A DNA stretch of 64,000 nucleotides from Mucilaginibacter sp. KACC 22063 (GCF_028736115.1 NZ_CP117877.1:4154001-4218000), one strand, 5' to 3'; shown: positions 35,053 through 44,296, numbered from the stretch's first letter. The notes: generated by a model from the sequence alone, not told the origin. Numbers and translations are program-made.

Positions 35053-36615
35053 TTAAGATTTAAATAATTCGCAGGTTTTATACTCTTTTAGATTAGACGT
35101 TAATTGATATTTTTGAATTTTCTCCATAGTGTTTTTTAGTCGTTGGACATCCTTATCTCCAATTCCCAAAAACTTCTGCATCAATTTGATATTCGTTTTA
35201 TCCTTTATATCAAATAGGAAAGCAGTTTCGCACATACTGCTAAAATCAAAAGATGGTTGGTTAAACTCTTCTATACCTTGTGACAAGAGCATCACTGATA
35301 CACCCTTAGATCGTATTTCACGAAGAATCTTTTCTAACAATTCCTGAGACTTCTTTTCTTTAAATATGGTATGTGCCTCATCAATAATCAACACATACCT
35401 CATGGCTTGACAATTGCCCTCAATAGGAGCGTTGTCCATGTTCATAAAGGTATTATATATGTAATTGATGATTAGAAATACTGAAGTAAAGCGAACGTTA
35501 TTAGGTAAGTCACCAGATAAACTTAAATAGTAATTTCGGTTCAAAAACTCATTTTTCAAATCTGCCGATGTTTCAAACAAATCTAGTTCCCCTAAACTTT
35601 GTAACACTTCTTTTAAGGTACTGGCTTTGTCGCCCTCCATGTTAATTACACGTTGGTAAATGTCTTTGAAGGAAGGATACAGACCGTTTTTCATACTTCC
35701 AAAAGCATCACGTGTAGCGTCTTTCAAAGTTTGCTGTTGGTTCTTACCAATACCGCTATAACTAGCTATAATATCAACAAACTTGTTGATGCCCATTATT
35801 TTTTTCTTATCATTTACATTATCTATAAAAGATAGTGGGTTGATTGGGAAAGGCTTGAATGGCGCTTTGATTAAGGTAGTTTTAGTACCCTCAAAAAATG
35901 CCGAGTTTTTTTTCTCGTCATCCTCGGAGATGCCTTTAAAATCTAGAAATATATAGTTTACCTCACCTTTAGAGTTTTCTACTACTTGCTTTATTAAATT
36001 ATTTGCGAAGAAGGTTTTACCTGTCCCCGAATTACCAGCTACAGCAATGTGAGCATTGTTGTGAATATTTGTATCATTTAAGTTAAAGTAAATTGGTTCG
36101 TTATCAAAGGTTTTACCCACTAACAATTGAATTAAACCAGAGAAATAACCTTTGCTTGCAATTCTACTAGTACGCGTTTGTTCATCAAAAATAATTGCAT
36201 CATTGGAAACGTCACCTTCTTCCATCTTATCTATGCCAGCTTCGATATACTCCAACATAAAGTCAAGTCCGGTCAAATTCTTATTGTCTATGAACAGCTT
36301 ATTCATCAAAGCTAGTCCATGGTCAATATGCATTTTTATGTACTTGCCAACATCCTTATCGGTTTTATATAAACCATAATGTTGGCAAACTAAAGCCATG
36401 TAATAATGTCGGTATTTGCCAAACAAAATATCATCCTTATATTCTTTACCCTTACTATCTTGTAAGTCTGTTTCCAAACTGAGCTTTATCCTTTTGGATA
36501 AAGAGTAGGCAAAGGCAATACGTGATATGTAGTTTTCGGTTCCTAAATTTAGTTTTTGTGTTAATTCTCGGACAACGTTTTTGTTGGCTTCCGAGGTTCT
36601 GATATTAATCAGCAT
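35053..36615 (-). CDS. dndE: DndE fused to a HerA/FtsK-like ATPase
   Basis: 520 residues. Residues 1-125 match DndE: MLINIRTSEANKNVVRELTQ and the helical bundle through HIDHGLALM; DndE alone is about 110-140 residues and binds nicked DNA. The remaining about 390 residues are a hexameric-type P-loop ATPase: Walker A G194-N-S-G-T-G-K-T201, Walker B near 407-413 (YVLIIDEAH), and a sensor-like LLSQGIEEF. This resembles HerA/FtsK/VirB4 translocases. The fusion suggests that DNA translocation is coupled to the modification complex or to a restriction step. The start overlaps dndD by 11 bases. Confidence 0.85.
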   Translation of the reverse strand: MLINIRTSEANKNVVRELTQKLNLGTENYISRIAFAYSLSKRIKLSLETDLQDSKGKEYKDDILFGKYRHYYMALVCQHYGLYKTDKDVGKYIKMHIDHGLALMNKLFIDNKNLTGLDFMLEYIEAGIDKMEEGDVSNDAIIFDEQTRTSRIASKGYFSGLIQLLVGKTFDNEPIYFNLNDTNIHNNAHIAVAGNSGTGKTFFANNLIKQVVENSKGEVNYIFLDFKGISEDDEKKNSAFFEGTKTTLIKAPFKPFPINPLSFIDNVNDKKKIMGINKFVDIIASYSGIGKNQQQTLKDATRDAFGSMKNGLYPSFKDIYQRVINMEGDKASTLKEVLQSLGELDLFETSADLKNEFLNRNYYLSLSGDLPNNVRFTSVFLIINYIYNTFMNMDNAPIEGNCQAMRYVLIIDEAHTIFKEKKSQELLEKILREIRSKGVSVMLLSQGIEEFNQPSFDFSSMCETAFLFDIKDKTNIKLMQKFLGIGDKDVQRLKNTMEKIQKYQLTSNLKEYKTCELFKS

Positions 36616-38701
36616 TATTATACATCGTATTGTAGGTTTGCAAAAAGGTTTCGGTGTCTGTTGCTACAAACTCACTCTTATCTTCATGTACATTATTAAT
36701 CAAGTAAGTTTTGCTAATATTAGGCAATAGCATATCATACTCACGCGCTGTTAACTCTTTGTTTACAAGAGGGAATATAACAACTTGGTCAGAAATATGA
36801 GGGTAAAAATATTTTACAATGTTTTCTGCATGGTGTTCATCAAACTTCTGCATCGGTGAATCAATGAAGACCGGAAACTGAATATTACTTTCTTCTACTA
36901 AACCTCTTAGCAAAGCAGTAGCATACATTTGCTGTTCGCCTTTTGATAAAGACTCTTTTCTAATTTCTTCACCTCTGATATTTCTTAGTATGATATCAAT
37001 ATCTTCACCTATAATATCAACGTCAACATTTTGGATAAACCCTTTCTTGTGCATTAGGGTATCCAAACCTTTTAAAATTTGACTCTCTAATGAATGCTTC
37101 TTTTGTGCCTTAAAGTTACTTATAACACTTCTTAACTCGTTGATTACACGGCTAGTAACGGTATATTTATCTTTGTTTTTCTCTGATACCGCAAGCTTAC
37201 GAGATAGAACTTCAATCTGTTTTCCCTTTTGGGTTTTATCATTAGCGTATTGACCTATTTCTCGATTCAATGAGTCGATAGTATCATCAATCCGTATGAT
37301 CTCTTTGTCCAACTCTTCCTTCTGCTTGCGAAATTCGATGATCATCGCGTCTTCTTGGTTTGCTTCAGCATCCCTAATTTTACGACGAATAGCACCTAGC
37401 TGATTTCGGATTTCATTATAATCTGCGTTAATCCGCTTAAAAGATTCTCTAAACGATAACTGAATATTGCTTAAGGTTGTCTGAAGCTCGTTCTTTTCCG
37501 ATTCTGAAAACTCATGAATAACTTTAAAATCAGCTGGTAAATCTAGCGTCTCACTAACTAAATATTTTCGAATAAGCTTATCAAAAGCATCCATATAAAA
37601 CCGGTCTACTTTAAAATCAATTGCTAAGTTGCTTGGCTTTTCAATTTTAAGAAGCTCCGTTAATATTTTATTTGATACCTCTTTAGCATTGTCTTCTTTA
37701 TACTGAGCGGCTTTAAACTTTGCCTCGTTGTTTAGCTGATTGCTTAGCTCAACAAATAAGCCACCCGCAATAGCAAAGGGAATAATCTCAAAAGATTCTT
37801 TTAATTGATTTTGTATTTCGCTTTGCTTTTGAATTAGCTCTTCTTCCTGAACACGCAATGCTTGAAGCTCTTCGACAGTTATCGAACTACCTGCCTTTAT
37901 AAGTTTTTCTTGTATGTCGCGAGATTCTTTACTTTTTTCACTTTTCTTCTCTCGCAATTCTAGAATAGTAGCTTCATGTTCAGAAATCTCGTTTTCACAC
38001 TTAGCTACATCTGTGTAAAGCTGTTGCAATTGATTTTTTTCAGCAACGCTAGCCGAGTCTTGGCGCAATTTAATTTGCAGGCTTTCGAGCTCCTTTTTTA
38101 AATCTTCATACTTTTTAATACCTAAAACTTCTGAGTATGCCTGGCTTAAACTCCTTCTTTGTTCTGCTGTATTAACCTCAGCAAGGCTTACAATTTTTTC
38201 AGCGTCAAAAAAGAAAAATTTGGCAATTTCAATAGGCATAATAAATTCCCGAATGAATATTTCAGGACCAACTTCTCTCGATAGTTCATTAGGACGCCCA
38301 TCTATTAGAATTTCTACATCTTCATTAGAGCTGGTTTTTAAGTTATATGTCCGCTTAACAGTAACCTCTTTACAAGGGACTTCTGGAATATTTAGATCTG
38401 TAAAGGTGATAGCAACATGAAAATTATAATTTTCTTCTGCTTTTGCTAGTCGGTTTAAGGAGTTGACTATATACTTGCTATAACCTCCTTGATCAGCAAT
38501 TTCCTTTTTATATAGGTCATCAACTTCCTGCATGTTTCTACCATACAGGCACCAAACCATTGACATTAAAAAGGTTGTTTTACCAAACCCATTACGTCCA
38601 CTTATAATAAAAATGTTCTTATTGTCCGTTCGAGACAGGTCTATTACATTGGAATCCTTATAGATCCTGAAATTGTAAAGCTCAATTTCCTTGATTGTCA
38701 T
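36605..38701 (-). CDS. dndD: SMC-like ATPase DndD
   Basis: 698 residues. Walker A is G35-R-N-G-F-G-K-T-T43 after a Rad50/SMC-type N-terminus (MTIKEIELYNFRIYKDSNVI). A long coiled-coil region spans about 190-560 without a CxxC hook. The ABC signature is SLSKGEQQ (about 584-591) and Walker B FPVFIDSP follows at about 609-616. DndD works with DndC and DndE in inserting sulfur into the DNA backbone, possibly nicking or melting DNA. The start overlaps dndC by four bases and its stop overlaps dndE, so translation is coupled through three genes. Confidence 0.93.
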   Translation of the reverse strand: MTIKEIELYNFRIYKDSNVIDLSRTDNKNIFIISGRNGFGKTTFLMSMVWCLYGRNMQEVDDLYKKEIADQGGYSKYIVNSLNRLAKAEENYNFHVAITFTDLNIPEVPCKEVTVKRTYNLKTSSNEDVEILIDGRPNELSREVGPEIFIREFIMPIEIAKFFFFDAEKIVSLAEVNTAEQRRSLSQAYSEVLGIKKYEDLKKELESLQIKLRQDSASVAEKNQLQQLYTDVAKCENEISEHEATILELREKKSEKSKESRDIQEKLIKAGSSITVEELQALRVQEEELIQKQSEIQNQLKESFEIIPFAIAGGLFVELSNQLNNEAKFKAAQYKEDNAKEVSNKILTELLKIEKPSNLAIDFKVDRFYMDAFDKLIRKYLVSETLDLPADFKVIHEFSESEKNELQTTLSNIQLSFRESFKRINADYNEIRNQLGAIRRKIRDAEANQEDAMIIEFRKQKEELDKEIIRIDDTIDSLNREIGQYANDKTQKGKQIEVLSRKLAVSEKNKDKYTVTSRVINELRSVISNFKAQKKHSLESQILKGLDTLMHKKGFIQNVDVDIIGEDIDIILRNIRGEEIRKESLSKGEQQMYATALLRGLVEESNIQFPVFIDSPMQKFDEHHAENIVKYFYPHISDQVVIFPLVNKELTAREYDMLLPNISKTYLINNVHEDKSEFVATDTETFLQTYNTMYNNAD

Positions 38702-40029
38702 TTATACACTTCGCCTTTTTGTTGATTTTCTTCAACAAATAAATCAATTCTGCTTTCTATGTCAGCTTGTAATCCACGTTTCTTTATCATCAACGTTTTT
38801 GTTTTTTGTAAAGCAAGTAAATCTTGAATTAACCCAACGTCTTTAGGTTCTTCTTGGCAACTTGAATACAATAAATCAGTTTCTTTCTTCGTGTTCTTAT
38901 GATGGCGACTCATGTTTAGGTTTCGCTTGTAAACGTTATTGTAAATATCTGATACCTTCGTATGAAAATGGTTATCACGATACCAATAATACTGAATTAA
39001 TACCATTTCCTGATGAGTTATCAATTCAATATTTTCAATTGCTTGTATTTCCTTTTGAGCTTCAAGAATACGAGCAAGTATTTCAATTCGTGTTTCAAAA
39101 CTATAAGGTCCCCACTTATCATCACTAATAGAGCCGTTCCTTCGGCGCTTTTCTCTGTATCTTTCCGGATTTTCTCTTGCTTCGACTAAAAAGTTTCTAA
39201 TCTCCGAAAGTGGTTCCATCCATTCTTCTCCATTTTCAATTAAGCCCTCCATGCTTTTATCCTTGTTGACTACAGTGCATACCCAGCATCCAAAGCGGCT
39301 ATTACCACAACTCGGTGTTGTATCATCAATTACAAGAGGGCAATCACCCGCGTTTGCATTTCTATAAAGAGTTACAAGCTCCTTGTGAGTTCCTCCCCAA
39401 GGGGGAGAGACTTGATTCAAATACTGCCAAACTTCTTTTGTTGTTACATCTTTGATTGGTGCAAATACATAAGCATTACGAAGTATATGTTTGCGTAAAC
39501 GTTGATTTTTTACTTCGTTTCTTTTAATTTGAGCAGCTCTATTAGTACTTTCAGCACTACGAGTTCCTAATAAGATAATTGCTTCTCCATTCTCATCAAC
39601 TTTATCCAAAATAAACCGAGTTGTAGGATCAATTTTTAATCTATCAGTACACCAACGATGTACTTTGTTAGGTGCTGGATATCCTAAGCCTATTAGTTTT
39701 ACCCAGAACGTATCTTCCAGCTTAGGAACAGTCTGGGCTACAATCAAAGGTATTTGCTGCTCATTTGCCGCTTGCTGTATTTTTTTTAAAGTATGATTTA
39801 TAAATCTAACAATTCTTGGATTTTCTACTAACGTGTCATTACAAACAACGTAGATTTGCCTTGACAGAAGCGAAGGCTCAATTTTCCTTAAGGCATTCCA
39901 AACTATCTGAAGTAGCATAGTGCTGTCTTTACCACCACTAAAACCGATTATCCAAGGCCTATCAGGATTTTCGTCATATAGATACTGATCTATAATTTCA
40001 TTTTCTAAATGCTGAACGTTCAAGGACAT
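38698..40029 (-). CDS. dndC: DndC, PAPS-reductase-like sulfurtransferase
   Basis: 443 residues. The PP-loop S31-G-G-K-D-S36 binds and uses ATP to activate the DNA phosphate. A cluster of cysteines C230, C241, C248 and C251 (CPLVIDD, SCGNSRFGCWVCTVV) fits the 4Fe-4S site of DndC. HRWCTDRLK (about 124-132) is shared with PAPS reductases. It is the first gene of the dnd operon; a possible promoter lies in the AT-rich stretch just upstream (TTTG then about 20 bases, TAAATATA, weak). Catalyses the sulfur insertion step with sulfur from DndA. Confidence 0.94.
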   Translation of the reverse strand: MSLNVQHLENEIIDQYLYDENPDRPWIIGFSGGKDSTMLLQIVWNALRKIEPSLLSRQIYVVCNDTLVENPRIVRFINHTLKKIQQAANEQQIPLIVAQTVPKLEDTFWVKLIGLGYPAPNKVHRWCTDRLKIDPTTRFILDKVDENGEAIILLGTRSAESTNRAAQIKRNEVKNQRLRKHILRNAYVFAPIKDVTTKEVWQYLNQVSPPWGGTHKELVTLYRNANAGDCPLVIDDTTPSCGNSRFGCWVCTVVNKDKSMEGLIENGEEWMEPLSEIRNFLVEARENPERYREKRRRNGSISDDKWGPYSFETRIEILARILEAQKEIQAIENIELITHQEMVLIQYYWYRDNHFHTKVSDIYNNVYKRNLNMSRHHKNTKKETDLLYSSCQEEPKDVGLIQDLLALQKTKTLMIKKRGLQADIESRIDLFVEENQQKGEVYK

Positions 40030-40189
40030 TATACTATATATTTACTAAATAATTAACAAATTAACAAAAGGAAATAGCATTTAACGAAAAACATCTTTAT
40101 TAAATCTCATTAACTCGGCGCCAAAACAGATGACAACCATTTTAGTAGATTTCATGATATACTAAATAATGCTAACAACCAAATGAGTT

Positions 40190-40208
40190 AGCCTATAAGT
40201 TATAGGCT
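40190..40208. terminator. Hairpin between the P-loop gene and dndC
   Basis: Perfect 9-bp stem AGCCTATAA-G-TTATAGGCT, 13 bases after the stop of the 40221 gene. The T-run is weak on the minus strand, so it could also be a regulator site for dndC. Confidence 0.45.
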
Positions 40209-40220
40209 TTATGTCATTAA

Positions 40221-40664
40221 TTATAGTTTAGGAAGTGCAGTAAGCCTTGCTTTCAGTTCATCGGCACCGATTCGAATCCTTGTCGACATCTTACCAGCTG
40301 GAGCAATCCATTCAGGTATGCACCATTCAGTTATATAATTTGGATACGATAGTCTTGATCTAACAGTATTGAATGTTCCTCCGCGTGTTCTGCATGCACC
40401 GATTATTATATCACAGCTATGCATCATACAATCATCCAGATGCTTATCAACAGTAGATTGCTCATCTCCTGCACTGCATATTCCAATTACTAACCTGCCA
40501 ACTTGTATAATAGCCTTTATCTCTTGGACAGTACCATCCATCCAGGTACTGGGCGTTATAAGATGGGTCACAGTATAGTGTTTAATAATCCAATCATAAC
40601 ATTGATATATGATACTGCTCTTCCCGACCTTAGAACGGCCTTTAACTATAATTGCTCTCTTCAT
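40221..40664 (-). CDS. Small P-loop NTPase, unknown function
   Basis: 147 residues from ATG 40664; a TTG start at 40706 is possible but less likely. Walker A is G9-R-S-K-V-G-K-S16, right at the N-terminus as in kinases and packaging-type NTPases. Downstream strands VIGICSAGDEQSTVD and DIIIGACRTRGGT suggest the Walker B and a conserved Arg. It lies directly upstream of dndC on the same strand but is separated by 191 bases and a hairpin. A role in the Dnd system is possible only by position. Confidence 0.65.
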   Translation of the reverse strand: MKRAIIVKGRSKVGKSSIIYQCYDWIIKHYTVTHLITPSTWMDGTVQEIKAIIQVGRLVIGICSAGDEQSTVDKHLDDCMMHSCDIIIGACRTRGGTFNTVRSRLSYPNYITEWCIPEWIAPAGKMSTRIRIGADELKARLTALPKL

Positions 40665-40706
40665 TTTTAAGTGATTTTGTTTAGGATTGAGGTGTGAAGT
40701 TAGCAA

Positions 40707-41419
40707 AATATTTTTTATGCGAACCGCTGCGAACAGAGGAGAAGATCTTTGTAGAAAGAGTATCTTTAAGGTACGACTACAAAGAATGCTTCACACAAGA
40801 AATTGGGATTGCGTTTGATTGGATGGACTGCGGGTGGCTGTTTCAAATGCTATTACAATTTTAAAGTCTTCGACGAGACGCAGGTGAGCAAAATATAGAT
40901 GAGCGATTAGCTTCTAAATGAATAAGCGCAGCGGATGTATTTAGAAGATAGAGAAAGCGAATGTGAGTAGCGACTTTTCGACCTTCAGCAATTGTGACAG
41001 GCAGCTTATTGGGAGGCCAATGGTGGACATTTCTTTAAGAATAGGTGTATTACATAGCTTATAAAAGGAAAATGTTCACTATGAGCGATGGTAAGCGGTG
41101 AGCATTGAGTGTGCCGTGGCTTACTCAATTGAACGAAGCCTGGCGCTATTGATGAGTCGATTACGAGTAACGAACTCCTATCTTCCTGGAGGGCAAAGGC
41201 CTATGCTGGATGGCAAGAATAAGCAGAGCTTGTCTTTCCGCATCTAAGCAACCAAATGAGGTAAGGCAAGTGAAGGCTTATAAACAAGACGGTGATAAAA
41301 ACAGGTATTCAGTTAAAGATAATAATGACGAGAGCGATTTTATGAACCACGCGCTTATTCAATATATTTCTATTCGAATAACAATAGCTATTATTTTATC
41401 CTATAATTTAGAAAATGTT
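40707..41419. other. Long non-coding region, 713 bases
   Basis: No gene is convincing. A plus-strand frame at 41210-41491 lacks any family likeness and overlaps the Abi gene. A local hairpin is visible (TCTTTGTAG 40747-40755 with CTACAAAGA 40778-40786). The G-rich, less AT-rich look differs from adjoining genes and could mean a structured RNA, a transfer origin or decayed DNA. Confidence 0.4.
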
Positions 41420-42496
41420 TCAGAACTTTTTGTCATAAATTTCTTCAAGTTTATTCCTTTCCTCTGTGTTCCTATCGCCCTCAAATACTAGATAAGGATA
41501 GAATTGTCTAACACTGATCCCAATCGTAAATTCATTTACAATATTTCTTATAAAATTATATTTCGTCATAAGCATTTTTTGCTTTCTTCTTTCCGATTGT
41601 TTTTTGGCCGGTAACAGTTTCTCCTTTTCCGATAATTCCACTTTCAATTCCCAAACACGTCCTAAATCTGATAAACTATTAAAAAAAAGCAAAGATTGCT
41701 CGTAAGTCGATAGTTGCGCCCTAAGCAGTTTTGTATAACTATATTTCTCCTTATAATTTAAGCCTTCCAATTCATCAATATAAGTAACTGCTTGGTACAA
41801 ATGGCGAAAAAGATGTCCTAATCGATATTGATGACCACCGTAATATTTAACAAAGGGATGATTTTTACTCCACTTTGCCCTCTTGCTAGCTATATAAAGA
41901 AATAGTGAATTAAGGTTTTCCGTATTGTATTTACTACTTAATTTATCTCGTAGGGCAAGTAGTCCATCCTCTGAGCCGCCAAAAAAAACACACAGATAAG
42001 ATATATTAGCATAATTTAAGTCCAGAAGGTTTTTATCTCCAGTTACAGCTAAATTTTCAATATCTCTCAACTTTGTTTCTGTGTCTTTGTAAAGGTCGTC
42101 CAATTTATAGTTTTTTAGAAGTTCTTTTGTTTTGTCGAACATTTCTAGGACCTGCTTATGAATTTCTCTCGCTACTTTGTGCCCTTCAAAATACTGTTCT
42201 CTAGCGGTGTCAGGGGCTCTCATTTTTAAGGCACTCACATTATCCCTGTGATACCGAATAAGTTCAAAAAAGCGATTTTCAAATTGATTAATTTTGAAAC
42301 TTTGAAATTGTTGTTGAAGGGTAAAGTAAATAAGTATGACACTTATAAATGAAAAAATTCCTCCTATAAGGGTGCCAAAATTGTTCAATTCGTCAAAGTT
42401 CAAATACCACCCTGACCAATTTTGCACACATAAGTATATTCCAAAGAATAGAAATATTATAAGGGAAAATATCAATGTGATTGTAGGTCTTGTCAT
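41420..42496 (-). CDS. Putative phage abortive infection protein (AbiC-like)
   Basis: 358 residues with two N-terminal membrane helices (about 6-28 and 40-62). A soluble region follows with the features of the putative AbiC family (putAbiC): FENRFFELIRYHRDNVSALK just after the helices, YRLGHLFRHLYQAVTYID, and YTKLLRAQLSTYEQSLLFFN. Members are cell-suicide-type anti-phage proteins found alone or in defence islands. Mechanism unknown; the membrane anchor suggests that it acts on the envelope. Single gene, on the same strand as the dnd operon. Confidence 0.82.
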   Translation of the reverse strand: MTRPTITLIFSLIIFLFFGIYLCVQNWSGWYLNFDELNNFGTLIGGIFSFISVILIYFTLQQQFQSFKINQFENRFFELIRYHRDNVSALKMRAPDTAREQYFEGHKVAREIHKQVLEMFDKTKELLKNYKLDDLYKDTETKLRDIENLAVTGDKNLLDLNYANISYLCVFFGGSEDGLLALRDKLSSKYNTENLNSLFLYIASKRAKWSKNHPFVKYYGGHQYRLGHLFRHLYQAVTYIDELEGLNYKEKYSYTKLLRAQLSTYEQSLLFFNSLSDLGRVWELKVELSEKEKLLPAKKQSERRKQKMLMTKYNFIRNIVNEFTIGISVRQFYPYLVFEGDRNTEERNKLEEIYDKKF

Positions 42497-42546
42497 AAGG
42501 TTTAAATAATATTATCAAGTATATGATAATTAGCATGTAAAACAAA

Positions 42547-42572
42547 ATAGCCTATCCCTGAAGGTAGGCTAT
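42547..42572 (-). terminator. Terminator after the 42578 gene
   Basis: ATAGCCTA (42547-42554) pairs with TAGGCTAT (42565-42572), 6 bases after the minus-strand stop, followed by TTTTGTT. Confidence 0.7.
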
Positions 42573-42577
42573 CAGTG

Positions 42578-43108
42578 CTATTTACTGCGCATGATACTTA
42601 CTTGATAACATCTGTCAGCCCCGTTTATTCCCGGAGGAAATTCGGTAAGTGTAAAAGCAATATCGTTTATCGTGTATGTTGTCTGTTGTCCGCCATTAGC
42701 ACTCCTTGTGCCAAGTTTCGTAGCTTCCATTAGTTGCATCTGCTTCTTATACTCATTCCAAGTGTCAGGATCTGTAAACCCGTAAAGAATAGCTTTTACA
42801 TAAGGAGGGCCGACATCCAAAGCTACCGTCAAGTTGCATTCTTCGGGCTTGTACCATTCTTTATGGTCACGGCTATAGCCATAGATTGCAGTAAAGCCTT
42901 TCTCGTTCAAGATTGGTCTTTCTCTTAATCGCCAACCATTATCTACTGTCATTAGATAATCGTAAACTGATTTGTCTGCACGCGGGTCATTCATCTGCCA
43001 GTACCTATGTAATTGCAGCAGGTCTGTAGGTGAAATGTGTTGTGAGAAACTTGTGGTGGTAAGTATGCAGAAGGCAATTGTGGCGATGTATCGGTTAAGC
43101 ATATTCAA
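42578..43108 (-). CDS. Secreted protein, unknown function
   Basis: 176 residues with a signal peptide (about 1-22, TTTSFSQ). The mature part is mixed alpha/beta with a run WRLRERPILNEKGFTAIYGY and several Trp/Tyr residues. No known family. Its start lies 10 bases after the stop of the small lipoprotein gene at 43119, so the two form a unit. Confidence 0.65.
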   Translation of the reverse strand: MNMLNRYIATIAFCILTTTSFSQHISPTDLLQLHRYWQMNDPRADKSVYDYLMTVDNGWRLRERPILNEKGFTAIYGYSRDHKEWYKPEECNLTVALDVGPPYVKAILYGFTDPDTWNEYKKQMQLMEATKLGTRSANGGQQTTYTINDIAFTLTEFPPGINGADRCYQVSIMRSK

Positions 43109-43118
43109 GGTTGTAGGG

Positions 43119-43403
43119 TTAATAACGATGTTCTATAACAATATCAGATGGACTCATTCCACGATCAACTTTGTAAAGCTGATCATTATGGAAGTAGAAG
43201 AAGTAAGGCTGTTCTGTATAAGACCAGTTGTTTTGCCATTTGTAGACTGTCCATTCCGTTGAAGTCCTAACCAGCTCAAAGTTGCGTTTGTGATTGGCTT
43301 GTAAAAAGTCACTTGATGTTTGCCCCATCTGCCAGCGAATAGATGAGCAGCTTGTAAGAGTAACGGATGTAGTGATGGCTAGTAAGAGAATAAGTTTTCT
43401 CAT
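43119..43403 (-). CDS. Small lipoprotein, unknown function
   Basis: 94 residues. The lipobox LTSC (Cys19) follows MRKLILLLAITTSVT. The mature part contains TEWTVYKWQNNWSYTEQPYF and ends YKVDRGMSPSDIVIEHRY, reminiscent of small beta-barrel lipoproteins that use a 'DG' turn. No family identified. Operon with the next secreted protein. Confidence 0.65.
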   Translation of the reverse strand: MRKLILLLAITTSVTLTSCSSIRWQMGQTSSDFLQANHKRNFELVRTSTEWTVYKWQNNWSYTEQPYFFYFHNDQLYKVDRGMSPSDIVIEHRY

Positions 43404-43496
43404 GGTGTGAGGTTGAGTTTCTTTACCGGGCAGTCCTCACGGTAGGTTAATAAACACGAAAGCGCAGGACTGAACTTAGTCTGAGCTTACAGAGGT

Positions 43497-43595
43497 ACCT
43501 AGGAGAACCCACACAGCAACAAACAAGTCTTCGCCCTACGCTTGCGCGTGGACGTCGAACTCGCTTGTTCTTGCTGTGTTGAAAATTTCCTAGGT
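43497..43595. repeat. Long imperfect inverted repeat
   Basis: Three paired blocks in order: ACCTAGGA (43497-43504)/TCCTAGGT (43588-43595), ACACAGCAA (43511-43519)/TTGCTGTGT (43571-43579), ACAAG (43523-43527)/CTTGT (43564-43568), around a GC-rich 36-base loop. It fills the 312-base gap between genes 43403 and 43716. Could be a large terminator, a replication or transfer origin, or an RNA structure. Confidence 0.6.
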
Positions 43596-43715
43596 TTTCT
43601 GTAGTAGCTGAACAAACAAAGCTTAACGCTTTATATTTTAATATGTAGTAGTTATGGTTACTATGTAGTGATTCCTCCTTTGTTTGCTGTAAAGTTAGTG
43701 AGTTATCAACTAAAG

Positions 43716-44219
43716 TTAAGCAACCCGCATCAACTTTCTTTTGACCTGCTTAGGCTTATGCTTTATAAGTTGAAACCTGTGGTGCTTGTTCCGTTCCTCA
43801 ATGTATTCGTATGCTTCACTACAATTGTCAATGACCCAATCGGCTCTGACTGCATCTTCAATATTGATATCAGTACTGTCTTTCATACTTAGCTTATAAA
43901 CCAAGCGGATGAAAGCTGATGTAATATTGAAGTAAGGTGCAAACGCTGGCAGCGTTTCATAGCCGTAGTGAATACTGTAATCATTTGTTTCGTGCAGCTC
44001 TATGCGCAGATATATTAATGGTGATACGACTTCGTGTAATATTACTTGTCTTGTTCGTTTGTGCTTATCTATCCTTGTCAGTGTATAACGTAAAGGTTCA
44101 TCTTCGATGCTTGACAGCAGTTCCTTTGCAGCTTTTAAAATAGCATAGAAAGACTTAATGATCGCTTGATTCTTTATAAGCTGCTCATTATTGGTTGTTA
44201 ATGTTGGCTTCTTATTCAT
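43716..44219 (-). CDS. Hypothetical protein
   Basis: 167 residues, soluble, no signal peptide. Helical and rich in Tyr, His and Lys, ending with a basic tail (HKPKQVKRKLMRVA). No motif or family recognised. It is followed by the long inverted repeat and preceded by the 44297 gene on the same strand, with a terminator between, so it has its own promoter. Confidence 0.55.
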   Translation of the reverse strand: MNKKPTLTTNNEQLIKNQAIIKSFYAILKAAKELLSSIEDEPLRYTLTRIDKHKRTRQVILHEVVSPLIYLRIELHETNDYSIHYGYETLPAFAPYFNITSAFIRLVYKLSMKDSTDINIEDAVRADWVIDNCSEAYEYIEERNKHHRFQLIKHKPKQVKRKLMRVA

Positions 44220-44244
44220 AGTTATGGATTGGTGTTAAATGAAA

Positions 44245-44272
44245 AAAGCCTGGTGCCACTGCACCAAGCTTT
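44245..44272 (-). terminator. Terminator after the 44297 gene
   Basis: TGGTGC-CACT-GCACCA stem with extended AAAGC/GCTTT pairs and one mismatch (44245-44272), followed on the minus strand by TTTTCATT. Confidence 0.7.
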
Positions 44273-44296
44273 AACTTGTTGTTCTTTTATAAGCCG

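Noticed and set aside
41210..41491. A 93-codon plus-strand frame
   Set aside because: It overlaps the AbiC-like gene on the other strand, has no family likeness or ribosome-binding context and looks like chance.
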